Shown here piece after piece: positions 48,800-59,967 of a DNA stretch of 64,000 nt. The stretch is from Physcomitrium patens (taxonomy: Eukaryota > Streptophyta > Bryopsida > Funariales > Funariaceae), in the NCBI RefSeq assembly GCF_000002425.4, contig NC_037269.1:5709834-5773833 (forward strand). The letters run 5' to 3'. Within the stretch, counting starts at the first letter, position 1; every line of letters begins with the position of its first letter. The translations under genes and the position numbers were made by a program. The notes below the pieces were generated by a model, which had not been told where the DNA came from, ran no database searches, and worked only from the letters and a program-made list of their open reading frames with translations.

Positions 48800-49095
48800 A
48801 CAAATATCAAGGACATGAATCTTGAAGAAAGAAATCTTTAATACACTCTTATGTCACTCAAAAGAACTAGAAAGTCATTCAAAGATGATATGGTATTAAA
48901 CTAGAATGGCTATTGCCAAAGATAAGACAATTAAAAAGTCTTGAAACAAGACTAAAGACTAAAAAGATATTGACAAGAATGAAGAAGGCTTCATTCTTGC
49001 CTCCATATATACTCTTAACTAGGAGCTACATGGCGATGTCTTATAGGACCTCCAAAATGTGTTGACTTTGCAAGAGACATATCTTAATTAATAAA
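48800..49095 (-). repeat. Truncated G-family LTR in inverted orientation
   Basis: Minus-strand 3' half of the same LTR (AACTAGGAGCTACATGGCGA, GGCTATTGCCAAAG), facing the solo LTR at 48062-48620 across about 180 bp. The pair forms an imperfect inverted repeat with arms near 290 bp. Confidence 0.7.
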
Positions 49096-49674
49096 AGATT
49101 TATTATTCAGAAAAATTATAAAAATATCATAAACTTAGAATTTATTTTTAATATTAATTTGTTTTAAGAACATTTTAATAACATTAAAATTCAAAGAAAT
49201 AAATTACAATATTTTTTTCTTTGAATATTTTAATAAGATGAAGTTATATAAAAAATTACAAGTTATCAATTACCAATTTTTTTCTAATCTTAATTTGAAT
49301 TGTAATATTTAACATTATAGTTTTAATATATAAACAAAAAAATGATGGATTATCTTATATGATTTTTTAAAATATTTTATTATTATATTTAATTATTATA
49401 TATATATATATATTTGTAAAAATATTTATCAAAAAATTTATAGGATATTATAATTTGATACAAAAAAAATAAAATTTATTTTATGTAATTTTATTTTTAA
49501 CATTAATAATTAGAAATTATCACAAAAAATCATAGTAAAAAAATTATCTTTGAAAATATAATATTTATTATTCATAAAAAGATTTTTTATTTTTTTATTT
49601 TTTAAGTAGCAAAATGAATTTTGAAATAGTTCAAAATTTAAATCTTTGTTTTTTGAATTAAATCACACACATAC

Positions 49675-49721
<47 letters not shown>

Positions 49722-49910
49722 TTATATTGATGTAGTATAATTTTTTTATTGAATTAAAATTGTGATAAATTTTTCTTTCCAAAGGTTAATGAAGAATCAA
49801 AACATGTTTTAATATTAAATAAGTAAGTATTTTTCTTATAGTTTTAATAGTAATATGTTTTTCATATTACTAGTGAATTTAATTTTTTTTATATATGTAC
49901 GTACATATAC

Positions 49911-49943
<33 letters not shown>

Positions 49944-50385
49944 ATAGAGTTAGTTCATGCGTTGATTTTGAAAGTAAAATAATGATGTGGATCTTAATAG
50001 TACTCCAATTCTAGTAGGATGATCATTAAAAGATATCATAAATGCTACAGATTGCTTTTGTGTGATGTTGATTAAATTTGTATGGAGCACCTTGCCTTCT
50101 GAAGGTATCACAATACTCTACAAAATAACATGCAAAATGTTGCAACGTTATAGTAAAATGATAATATTAAAAATCAATCTCTCACATGATAAGTTTGCTT
50201 GACAATGCATAGATTTCCATGTAATTGTATTTTACAATCAATAAACTTGTAGTAAATTTTGCTGTAGATATCTTGCTTAATGAGTAGAAATCTTGCTCGT
50301 GCAATGTTGCCAAAATTATTTACTAATTTAGAAATATTAAATATATATAACATTTCGAGCACTCCATTCCCTTGACTTGTGGCAG
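49096..50385. other. Very AT-rich intergenic DNA
   Basis: Mostly A and T, with (TA)n at about 49394-49412, TAAC tetranucleotide repeats at 49672-49702 followed by (TA)n to about 49720, and a TA-rich block at 49890-49945. No gene or mobile element could be recognised. Confidence 0.5.
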
Positions 50386-50390
50386 AGTCA

Positions 50391-50590
50391 CCCTTTGGCC
50401 GCTAGAACCGACCGTGTTGTGCTCCTATCGCCACGACCTTATACCCGCTGAGCCCTTTACCCGCTCCTCACCCTACAGCCGTTGGGACCTATACCCCTCC
50501 TCGCCCAAAAACTGCTGGATCCTTTACCCGCGGAATTCTACACACTCTATTAACCCTGCAACCGCTCGATCCTATACCCGCTGGCACCGC
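50391..50590. repeat. Degenerate minisatellite with about 17-bp period
   Basis: A word like CCTATACCCGCTGGATC recurs about ten to twelve times with core-to-core spacing of mostly 16-18 bases (clear copies: TATACCCGCTGAG, TTTACCCGCTCC, TACAGCCGTTGGG, AAAACTGCTGGATC, TTTACCCGCGGA, TGCAACCGCTCGATC, TATACCCGCTGGC). It begins abruptly at the edge of the AT-rich block, about 1 kb upstream of PXN. A 96-codon frame crosses it, but the period is not a multiple of three. Confidence 0.6.
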
Positions 50591-51568
50591 GTTTGCAGCC
50601 CCGGCGCTCTATTTTGGACGGATCCACCGTCACCGACGTCGGCATGGCGATGCCCCTAATCCGACCACGAGCCCATCGCATGCACGCGACGCAGCCCTGG
50701 CACTGCACGCCACAATCGCACAAACAATCGGTGCATTTTGGCCATCTGGGTCCCTTGCACTACACAACAGCCCCACTTCACTGTCAATCGATCCTCCCCC
50801 CTCCCCCACCTTCTTTGCTGACGATCCGGAAGCATATTTCCGTGATTAATCCTGCTTGAGTTGGCTGCGCATCGGTTACCGATCTCAATTCATCAGGTGG
50901 GTTCACGTCCAAATTTCACTTGGATGTCTTTTGAAGTTGTTCATGGTTTTGGTCATGGAGTCGGTCGTTTTTTCTGAAGGTTGAATTCCCTCGTCGTTGG
51001 GATTCATGAGAGTGATTAGTCAGGGGATTGATTCAGCTCATGAGGGGGTCTTAAATTTGAGTGACTGATGTTTGGAGTGGATCGTTGCATTGTGTGGGTG
51101 TCTTGTGCGTACTAGGGTATGGCAGATTCTTCCACTGTTTCTATATTTTGAAGTTGATGTATGAGTTAGGTGCGGCATATTGAAAGGCTGCCGTTTGTTT
51201 TGGTAGAGTTGAATGATAATAGGTTTCTCAGAAATCTCCGTCAAGCTGAAATCGTCGTATACTCTTATTGTAAGGTTTAGATTTTCGTGACGTTTACGGT
51301 CATGTTTAGCCATAACGTTAACGCTGAACCAAGGTAGTCAAGTCCACCTCTTGAGTGTGAGCATGTCATGGTTGACCTTGATGTTTTTCATTGAGCCGAT
51401 TGTTTATGTGATTAGCTGGTAGCAATTTTTGGGTAGTTGAAATGGCTGGTGTGGCGAAGATCTAATTGATTTTTGGAAAGGTACAAGTGCTTTTATCACC
51501 TTCGTCGAGGGTAATCAATCCCTGATATTTTAGGCTCTTGGAAGAGCTGGGAGGGTGTGATATAAAGA
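50591..51568. promoter_or_regulatory. Upstream region and leader of PXN
   Basis: Mixed composition with a TC/CCCTCCCCCACC tract near 50795-50815. Short frames only, none recognised. It presumably contains the promoter and 5' leader of the carrier gene; no TATA box was assigned. Confidence 0.35.
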
Positions 51569-51875
51569 ATGTCGGACGCCGTGGTAAACGGTTTGGCAGG
51601 AGCTGGGGGTGGCTTTGTTGCGCAAGTGTTAACTTACCCCCTTCAAGCGGTGAGTTGGCACGAATTCGTTTTATCATTGCCAAGGGAAGAACCGTACATG
51701 AATTTTGAAGTCGTATGTTGTAATGCAATCACGTTCAGTCGTTTGTCTCCCCAACACACACTCACACACACAAAAACTAAAAAAGAAGAAAAAGAAACAA
51801 AAGAAACAGTATGCAAGATAAAAGGAGAAGGAAAAGCGTGTGAAGCTATAAAAGCCTCATAAGATTTGCATATGT

Positions 51876-51922
<47 letters not shown>

Positions 51923-54821
51923 AACAAAAGATTCAGAATGTATATATATATATATATAGATCAATGTTCATTCTCTGATTCTACAACCTCAGTTCTTGGC
52001 TCATTTCATAATTCTGATTTGTTAAGGATGTTGTATGGGCTTTTTAAAAATCTATGTTTGAAATTAGAACCTTTACCTATGGAGAATCTGTCTTCAGGTT
52101 AATACCAGACAGCAGGCAGAGCGGAAGGTAAAGATCAACGTTTCATTGCAAGATGTGGAAGCTGCTCTTCCAACTTCTAATGGATATCCAGCTCAAAAGG
52201 AGCAAAGGGGAACCATTCGAGAAATGTTCCAGGTGTGTCTCTGATGCTCACTGGGGTTTATTTGACACTATTCATGTGGTTCTTCATCGTCGTGTTCAAT
52301 TTCTTCTAAATGCGTTGAGTATTGTGTGACAGGTCATTCAAGCGGAGGGGTGGGGAGGTCTATATAGGGGCCTCATGCCATCACTAGTAGGCACTGCTTT
52401 GTCACAGGTTTGATTTAATTTATCCTAGTTACCTTGGAGGAAGTTCTTTGTATTAGAGCTCTGATTAAGAGCTTCCGATGTACTCGTTATTGTTTGGGCA
52501 CCTGCCGGGGGAGGTTTCCAATCGCAGTATGTTTTCGACACTGCAGGGCGTCTACTACTATTTTTATCAACTTCTGAAAAATGAAGCGGAGGCCCGATCT
52601 CGGAGATCATGGAAGATGGGTAATGCAGATACCTCAGTAGGGATGTTATCCTCCCTGATTATAGCAGCGATTGCTGGGTACGAAGTCATGCCACTGCCTT
52701 CCCTGCAAGATTTTCATTGAAATGATTTTCCCCCTGCTAGAGGCTACATCATTACGAGTTCCATTGCTGGTTGTATTTCAAAATGTAAGCTGCATTACTA
52801 CAGTGCGTAAGCTTCAATGTTTTTCTAATGTTCATTTTATTATGGGAGTGCATCGGTTTATGTAGATTTGCTTCTGCTGAGGTAGCTAAGGACTTAAAAT
52901 TTAGGTTATCAGTTTTTATAATCTCATGTATGCAGATGTGCAAATGTCTTGTTGACGAATCCTATTTGGGTGATAGTCACGCGTATGCAGGTAAAATCTC
53001 TCATTCCTATTCCATTCTCCATCTATATCCCCATTGGGATCTCATGGTGATTGCTACTATTGCTTTCCTGCTTGAATACGCAGCATTTAAATTGTGTTTC
53101 TGAGAGAGCATGGATCTCATCTGATATGAAATGCAATTCTTTTCAGTGGTCTTGAGTTAACATATCACTTTCTGCATCTTTGTTATTCTCTGACAAGTAT
53201 TTACCAGACTCAAGCACAGGCTCATAAGGGGTCTGAGATTGTTGCAAATCACGTGAATACCACGTCTTCGAATTATATTGTGGTGCCCAGCATTGATTCG
53301 GAGACCACTTCGACTGCCACTTCATCTCCATCCACCAAAGGGCAAGGAACTGTTGATACAGTAATGCCTCTCTGCTATCCTCGTTTTGTTCAGGTTTTAG
53401 TATTCTCGTTCTGGTCATCAGAATGTGTCAATATATTGAGGTTTGTCTTGCAATCCGCTACAACCTTGTTCCCTTTAAGTATTAATTTTTTATTTTAAGA
53501 ATATGGGGTTTAATTGTATTGCTCGTCACGATCGTAGGTCAAGGATTTATATAAGGAAGCCGGAGTGCGTGGATTCTGGAAAGGCGTTTTGCCTTCCCTA
53601 ATTATGGTCAGTGTGTACATGTACACCATTCGGATGTTTTAGGACGAGGAATGTGCATCCGTTTGATTCGTTTTCGATTCCAAGCTTCTTAGATTTGAAA
53701 GTTCTGCATTGAAGACTGTGTGTTACAAAAATATTTCAAGATGTATTTTTTTGGAAATTTGGTGTCGCATGAGTAGAACAGCTGTACAAGGATGGCATGA
53801 AGATGGAGTTGTCGTTAGCTGGTATATTATACTTACTTTATCAGTGGGTATCTCAAATACGTGATGTAACAGGTTTGCAATCCAGCGATTCAACTTATGC
53901 TTTACGAAAGTATGCTAAGCAGACTGACCAGAAACAGGAGGGTAACTTCTAGGGGTACAAAGCACGTGTCAGCCACCGAGGTACTGCTGTCCATGTCCCA
54001 TGTTCTTTAATGTCACAATTTCTTCTGTAAAGTTTTAGTCTTAGGTTGGCTGATTATTCTCTCCTATCGTTAATTCTGCTATGCTTGAATCATCTAGATG
54101 GTAAATAACACGATTGAACGAATTCGTTTCTGCTTTCTATGTTGCAGTACTTTTTGCTTGGAGCAGTAGCAAAACTTGGGGCTACAGTGGTGACGTATCC
54201 TTTGCTGGTTGTGAAGGTGAGTGCCGTTTTCTTTACATGGAAATGGAGGCAATGTTAATGAATCTCCGATTTGATTTAGGCATTTACCGAGGTTGCAAAG
54301 GTGAAACCTGATGATGAATGCTGAACGTGGTTGGCAGTCTCGGCTTCAAGCAAGGCAGGAGATAGCAGGAGACAAATCTTTGCAGTATACTGGTACAAGA
54401 TTATCATGAATTTTACTCCTTTACAAATTACAGTTTGTGCTGAGCCTGTTTGTTTAAATCATGTCAAATCTTATTTCTTATTGGTGAAAATTATACTTTC
54501 ATTCCACAGTAAAAGGGTCCAAGCATGCACATTAGCTCAGTCTTCTTTGGCTTTATTCAAACGAAATGTTTGTCAGGATTTCCTGAGGGTTGCTTTCCGA
54601 TGTGTGCCATGGACTCAGGCACATGGGATGCTATTCTGAAGATGATACGGCACGAGGGAATCTCAGGCTTCTACAAGGGAATGAGCACCAAAATTGTGCA
54701 AAGTGTGGCCGCAGCAGCGATTCTCTTCATGATTAAGGAGGAGCTTGTCGGAGCGTCTCGTGCATTGGTGACGAAGGAGGTGAAAATACCAAAAGTTGCT
54801 AGGTTGAAAGATGCCTCATAA
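51569..54821 (+). CDS. PXN: Peroxisomal NAD/CoA-type mitochondrial-carrier-family transporter
   Basis: Eleven exons: 51569-51649, 52098-52232, 52333-52407, 52547-52677, 52936-52990, 53208-53360, 53538-53606, 53873-53980, 54148-54216, 54338-54392, 54619-54821; 377 residues. It is a six-helix carrier of the peroxisomal branch (plant PXN/PMP38, related to PMP34), which brings NAD or related adenine nucleotides and cofactors into peroxisomes. All three repeat signatures are visible: PLQAVNTR at residues 24-31 (split by intron 1), NPIWVIVTR at about 150-158, and YPLLVVKSR at about 286-294. RGLMPSLVGTALSQG, KGVLPSLIM and GFYKGMSTKIVQS are carrier-typical. Extra length compared with Arabidopsis (about 331, from memory) lies mainly in the Ser/Thr-rich loop of exon 6 after repeat 2. 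Intron 1 holds a (GA)n tract at 51879-51920 and (TA)n near 51941-51958. The C-terminus lacks an obvious PTS1, as expected for a membrane carrier. Confidence 0.92.
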
Positions 54822-56006
54822 CTACATCCCAGTTCTACCAATCTTCGTGCTTTTCGTGATTAGCACGTTTGATCACATGCGGATCAAACAACCAACCCAA
54901 ACTTCCTCAGACACCATTTACTGTAGGGTGAACTTGATCGATAGTTCAGATTAGGCCAAATTGGGACACAATCACATCTCTTCTTGCAAGGTCATCAAAA
55001 CCCATTTGAAGAGTCAGCTGTACAGAATCTGATCAAGTATCCATGCAGATCAGCAGTGCAAGTGAGCACATTACTCATGATATCACTAACTTAATACATT
55101 CTGGCATAGTGACAGCAATGTCCCCACAAACACCTCATTCATTGGGTTATATCCCAAGATTTCTCTCTCTACATATCATGTCATTGCAACGTGGACGTGC
55201 GTTACCGTGTCCTAGCTTTCAATGGCAAAAACTTTCGTCCTGTTGCATCGATTTTCGATTCCTTTTGGCACAACCTCTGAAATCTCAGCATCTGGAACTT
55301 GTGTGTGTCTCTCTCGCACTCCCCTCGAGTACTGAGGACCCAGTCTGGGGTCAAAGGCCACCAATGTAGCCAAAAGCAACAACACAGGGTGGTTTTGAGG
55401 TGTTCCCATGTGCAGGAGGACGCTCACGCAATGCATTGCAATGGCGGACCCACCTGGAGTAGTGGAGCCAGCTGAGACGACAAGAGTAGGGAGCAAAGGT
55501 GTTGGCGGGATCAGGGAGCACATTGATGAGGCACATTCAATGGTGGCTACCACAATTGCTCTGACAGGAACAACAACAACAACAACAAGGAGGGGACACC
55601 GGGTGGAAAAGGTCTTGACTCAGTCCTTCCTCATGTTGATTGTGGGAGGTTTGTGACTGACTAACTGGCACTTTCATGTACCATTTGGCTTGTGGGTACT
55701 CCCTCCCTCCCTCCTTCCCTTGCTTTGCTTTGCTTGGTGTATGCAACAACTCACTGTGATTATTCTTTATTGGTTTCTACAGTGTTGGCATCAGAGTAGG
55801 AGAATGAGCTTAGGAAAAACCTTTGTTGGAAAATATATTTAAGCATAGTCTTTTTTTCTGAGAAGATTAAGTGTCCATTGATATTTATTTGGACACTGCA
55901 ACGTTTTTCTGCAATGGAAATCTTTACAGTGGTCGATGTTTGTGCCATGGAGCATGGATATTCCATTACTCAATTCTTGCACTTTTTGCTTTAGAAAGGA
56001 AAACAT

Positions 56007-56042
<36 letters not shown>

Positions 56043-56299
56043 TTTCCTCATGAATGATGTATTTTTTAGAGAATTGTGACATAAAGAATGCTTGTTTATT
56101 GTAAGATATTCCATAGTCTATTTTTTAATCCCATTCTTTTATTTTTATTTTGACACTCAGTCGTGATTCAATTGTTGCAATAGATAGGAGCACATGAATA
56201 ACTTATTTATATTCACAACATTTTTATTTTATTTTATTTTATTTTATTTTTGTAGAAATGACCGTATGAGTGGAATTTTTTAGTTTCTTACTTCTTTTT

Positions 56300-56332
<33 letters not shown>

Positions 56333-58258
56333 TATCTTGGTAATTTTGAATATTTGTGAGTTGTCAATTTTTAAGAACAAGAAGTTATACTTAATCAAGA
56401 AATTTGAAAAATAATTATTACACAATTAGGTCTCATTTGTATCTTTAATATAAATTTTATTAAAGCTTAAAATTATCATTTTCGTTTTTATTTTTTTAAT
56501 GTTGCTTCCACTAAAAAATTTCAGATTTATTTTTTAAATAATTACTATATTGAAGAAAAATCATAAGTTTAAAAACATTTTAATAATTTTTTGGTGTTAA
56601 ATAAATATATTAAAAAACTTATTTTTTACTATAACATATTTAAAAAAGAAATATAATATTTAAATTATTCATACTTTATTATTATTGTTATTATTGCAAA
56701 AAATATGTTTTATTTGACCAAAAATATTTACTTCTAATCAAATTTTTAGAATAGAATATCTATCAAATAAAAAATATTTTAAGATAAATATATATATATA
56801 TATATATATTAAATTTATTTATTTGTAATTTTTTCTCTTACTTCTTTATAAAAGTGATTTTTTTAAAAGTCTTTAAAATACAATTAAAGTTATTGGATTG
56901 CATGTCCATGCATTGACTTAAACAACAAAAGATAATTGTTAGTCAAGCTTAAAGAACCATATCCACTTTTCCAACAAAAACTCTAGAAAGTTGATATTGT
57001 TTTTGTGTAAATATGAGATTTTAAAACTATTTTTTGGTAAAAGGGTAGCTTCTAAGTAGTGTATGTACTTTGGCATGAGCTTTCAACAACAAAGAGAGTC
57101 AAATAAGAAGAATAGATGGGTGGAAAATTCTCTGAGAAATAGGAGACCAATGACATAGTACCAATATGAAATCTACTAGAGAATACAACTTACTAGGAAG
57201 GAAAAACAAAAAGCAAAACATAGTTTATAAATCATGTTAGAAGAAGGTACATAAAGCCTCACAAGACCGCCTTTATTTTTTTCCATACTTTGGCATCTAC
57301 CATAGACATCAATTGCTCATTCAATCATTGTTTTCTTATATACCCACATTAATCAACTTATGAGAATTTCTAGATGTCATTATTCTTGTTTAATGTCCAT
57401 AATTAAGAACATGGTAAGCTTCTCCTTTGTGGAAAAGAATACCCAAACATTTGTTGGAACAAAAACCATCCTCTCAAAAAGGTTAGAACCACATCACACA
57501 AAAATTATAACAAGTTCTATTTATTTATTTATTCATTTATTTTATCTTTTTTTCCTCATCTAGAACCCTCCCTATACTCAAAATGCTAAGTAGGCTTGGG
57601 GGCTTGCTTGAGTTGGGTATGAACCCATGAGGGTGGCAGTGGTGCCATTGTTAGCATGAACAATGGAGAGCTATCTATGTGCATCCCTTTGATGAGTGTA
57701 TCAAAGGGGATCTGATTTGATTGTGCATGCCACACACACACACCCTCGTTCTTCTAAATTCATCAAAACCCAACTTTCATGACGATGGCCCCCTTGACAT
57801 TCATGTGATCTTCAGAATGCCTCCCAAACCAAAACAGATAAAAGGTTTAAAAATAAGAAGAAGAAGAAGAAGAAGAAAGAAAGACATATCAAGGAAAAGT
57901 GTAAAGTCCAACCTCACGGCGCATGTTTCATCCATCATTCATCCATTCATGCGTCCACGTCACGCTTGTCCATGATGGCGACCATCCAATCCCAAACCGT
58001 ATATTAGCCATGTGGATGATTATCATCCATTTAGTTGTGTGCATCGCGCTGGTCTGGAGGAGTCAATGTGCCAGAAGGGAGGCGAGGACAAAGGGGGGGT
58101 CACTCGCGTCGATGGCGCTGTAAGGGTGATGCTTTGTGCGCAGGTCGCGACAGGAAAAGCGAGTGAGAGCTCCTTTGCAGTAGTCTCAGTATCCTTCGGT
58201 CTTTCAGTCGGAGCCCCCTCTCGCACGCTCTGTAGTGTCTGTTTGTTTGTGCCGCTCG

Positions 58259-58289
<31 letters not shown>

Positions 58290-59296
58290 CCTCTCGATAT
58301 AAATTTCGATATAACTTTCTCTTTGTGTCTCGGTGTCTCTCTCCATGCACAATGGCGAGGCACAGCTTGGATAGTCCACGCAACGGGACAGAGAAACGGT
58401 TAATTGTAGGAGAGGGAATAACTGAAACAGACAGACAGACCGCGTCCCTTCATTCATCTCTTCACTGACGGTCGGCAGTCTTGTGTGGCCCCACCCCTCC
58501 CTCCTTCGCACGCCATCACAGACAACGCGTATAAAGCGGGAAGAATAAAGAAGAGCAAGTGAAGTAGGGAAAGTCATAGAGAGTATTAGTGAGAACTTCA
58601 TTTTTGCATTGCGTAAGTATCCATTAGGATGGCGCACTCGGTAGGTTCCTGGATAATGTGGGAGTTGTACGGTGGATCTGGTTAGCTGAGTGCGAGGTCT
58701 TTGCATGAACTAGATTGCTAACTCGGGGAGCTGGAGGCTTACGGGATATTTGAGTAAACGAGTACGGTTATATTGCCGCTTTGAAAGAGTCCGCAAGAGT
58801 ATTGTCATTAGAGTAGGTTTGCCATGAACACGGTTGCAAGCTGATTAGATCTTTCGTCCATGATAGGGTTTGATATTCTCGGTAATGGCTGGAATATTAC
58901 AGCGGTCGATTGATTTTGAGTCCTCAATCAGCACATTGTGTTTCCAAGCGTCAGAGCGTTGCAATGGCTGCGAAGTACAATGAAGCTCAAGAAGTCGCAA
59001 TAACATGCACTTAGACTGGGATCACTTCTAAGGCATCCATCAATTGAGTACTAGATTTGAGAGCACTTGGAATCTTCAATAAAGAGTAATGTTGTGATAG
59101 AAGGCATAACATTTTTTCAGAAATCCTGGAGATGTATTTACCACACAAATCACGATCATCATTGACTACATCCTGACGGAGAGTGACGGTGACCGAGCTA
59201 ATAACAAGCTTGTGGAGCCTCAATCACAATTCTATCAATTCAAGTGCTAGTGTTTTAACAAATTAACTTAGCATCTATAGTTTGTGTGTGTGTGAT
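54822..59296. other. Gene-poor stretch between PXN and element G
   Basis: 54822-55760 is of mixed composition with short unrecognised frames on both strands (one, 55441-55656, has a Thr tract from an ACA repeat). 55980-56900 is AT-rich with (TA)n at 56010-56038, (TTTTA)n at 56221-56250, poly-T at 56301-56331 and (TA)n at about 56790-56808. (GAA)n lies at 57857-57880. 57900-58750 has higher GC with (CTGT)n at 58260-58278. No tRNA, transposon or gene was recognised. 58480-59000 looks leader-like but leads to no recognisable coding exon. Confidence 0.4.
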
Positions 59297-59870
59297 TGTC
59301 ACGGCCATAATCATGTAAGCTAATAATTACATATAGAAATAGGTAGAAGTAAGTAAAAGTAGATAAAAGTAAGTTAATTCTATAATATTTAATATAGAAG
59401 CTTCGTAGAAACTTCCTAGACGCTGCTTTGACTTCATAGGTGTCTTTAATTGACTTTTTGGATTAGAAACATGGTCAACAAGTTGGCCATGTGCCACACA
59501 TGTTGTTAGCTTGAAGATCAAGCTAACTATGTGGCCTACACATAGAAAAACTTGCCTTGTAAGTCAAGGCATGTGTCCTACAAAGTCAACACATATTGGA
59601 GGTCCTATAGAACGTCGCCACGTAGCCCCTAGTTAGATAGTATATATAGAGACAAGAGTGAAGGCTTCTTTACTCTTGTCAACTCCTTTCTTGCTTCTAA
59701 TCCAGGTTCAAGAGTCTTTAGTTTCTTGTCTTGTGGCAATAGCCATTCCAGTTTCCTTTTAATATACATACTTGTTTATATTTTGACTTATTATATCGAG
59801 ATAGCCTTTTTGTGTATATTTTCCCTCATCGAGTCTTTGTCTTTGACAGATTGACAAGAGTACACTTACA
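59297..59870 (+). repeat. 5' LTR of element G (574 bp)
   Basis: Starts TGTCACGGCC and ends TTACA immediately before the primer site. Copies of this LTR occur at 8290-8864 (minus), 27953-28490, 48062-48620 and 48800-49095 (minus), making it the most frequent LTR of the window. It contains GAAgcTTC at 59397-59404 and GAAacTTC at 59408-59415, and a TATATATA promoter motif at 59642-59649. Confidence 0.88.
59642..59649 (+). promoter_or_regulatory. TATA box in the LTR of element G
   Basis: TATATATA, followed by a GAGACAAGAGTG stretch where transcription would begin, about 220 bp before the LTR end. The counterpart TATATATT/TACATATA occurs at the same place in other copies. Inferred from motif and position. 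Confidence 0.5.
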
Positions 59871-59871
59871 A

Positions 59872-59880
59872 TATCAGAGC
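59872..59880 (+). promoter_or_regulatory. Primer-binding site of element G
   Basis: TATCAGAGC directly after the LTR matches the inner part of TGGTATCAGAGC, the complement of the initiator-Met tRNA 3' end used by most plant chromoviruses. Confidence 0.7.
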
Positions 59881-59938
59881 TTTGTTTTTTCTTGAGTAAG
59901 AGTGGATTACCCCTTTGTCTTGACAAGACATAAGCGTA

Positions 59939-59967
59939 TTAGAAGTTTGCGGATTACCCACTTCTAA
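59939..59967 (+). other. Leader hairpin of element G
   Basis: Stem TTAGAAGT / ACTTCTAA around loop TTGCGGATTACCC, about 90 bp before the gag start. A second GGATTACCCC motif lies at 59897-59921 with a weaker stem. The loop equals that of element E (10518-10547) while the stem differs by paired changes. Confidence 0.65.

Noticed and set aside
55212-55656. Open frames on both strands downstream of PXN
   Set aside because: The frames overlap each other antiparallel, with no recognisable family, no splice-linked exons and an ACA repeat inside.
58023-58706. 227-codon minus-strand open frame
   Set aside because: It is driven by a CTGT/CTCT simple repeat (Arg/Glu/Thr/Gln runs). No domain and no splice context.
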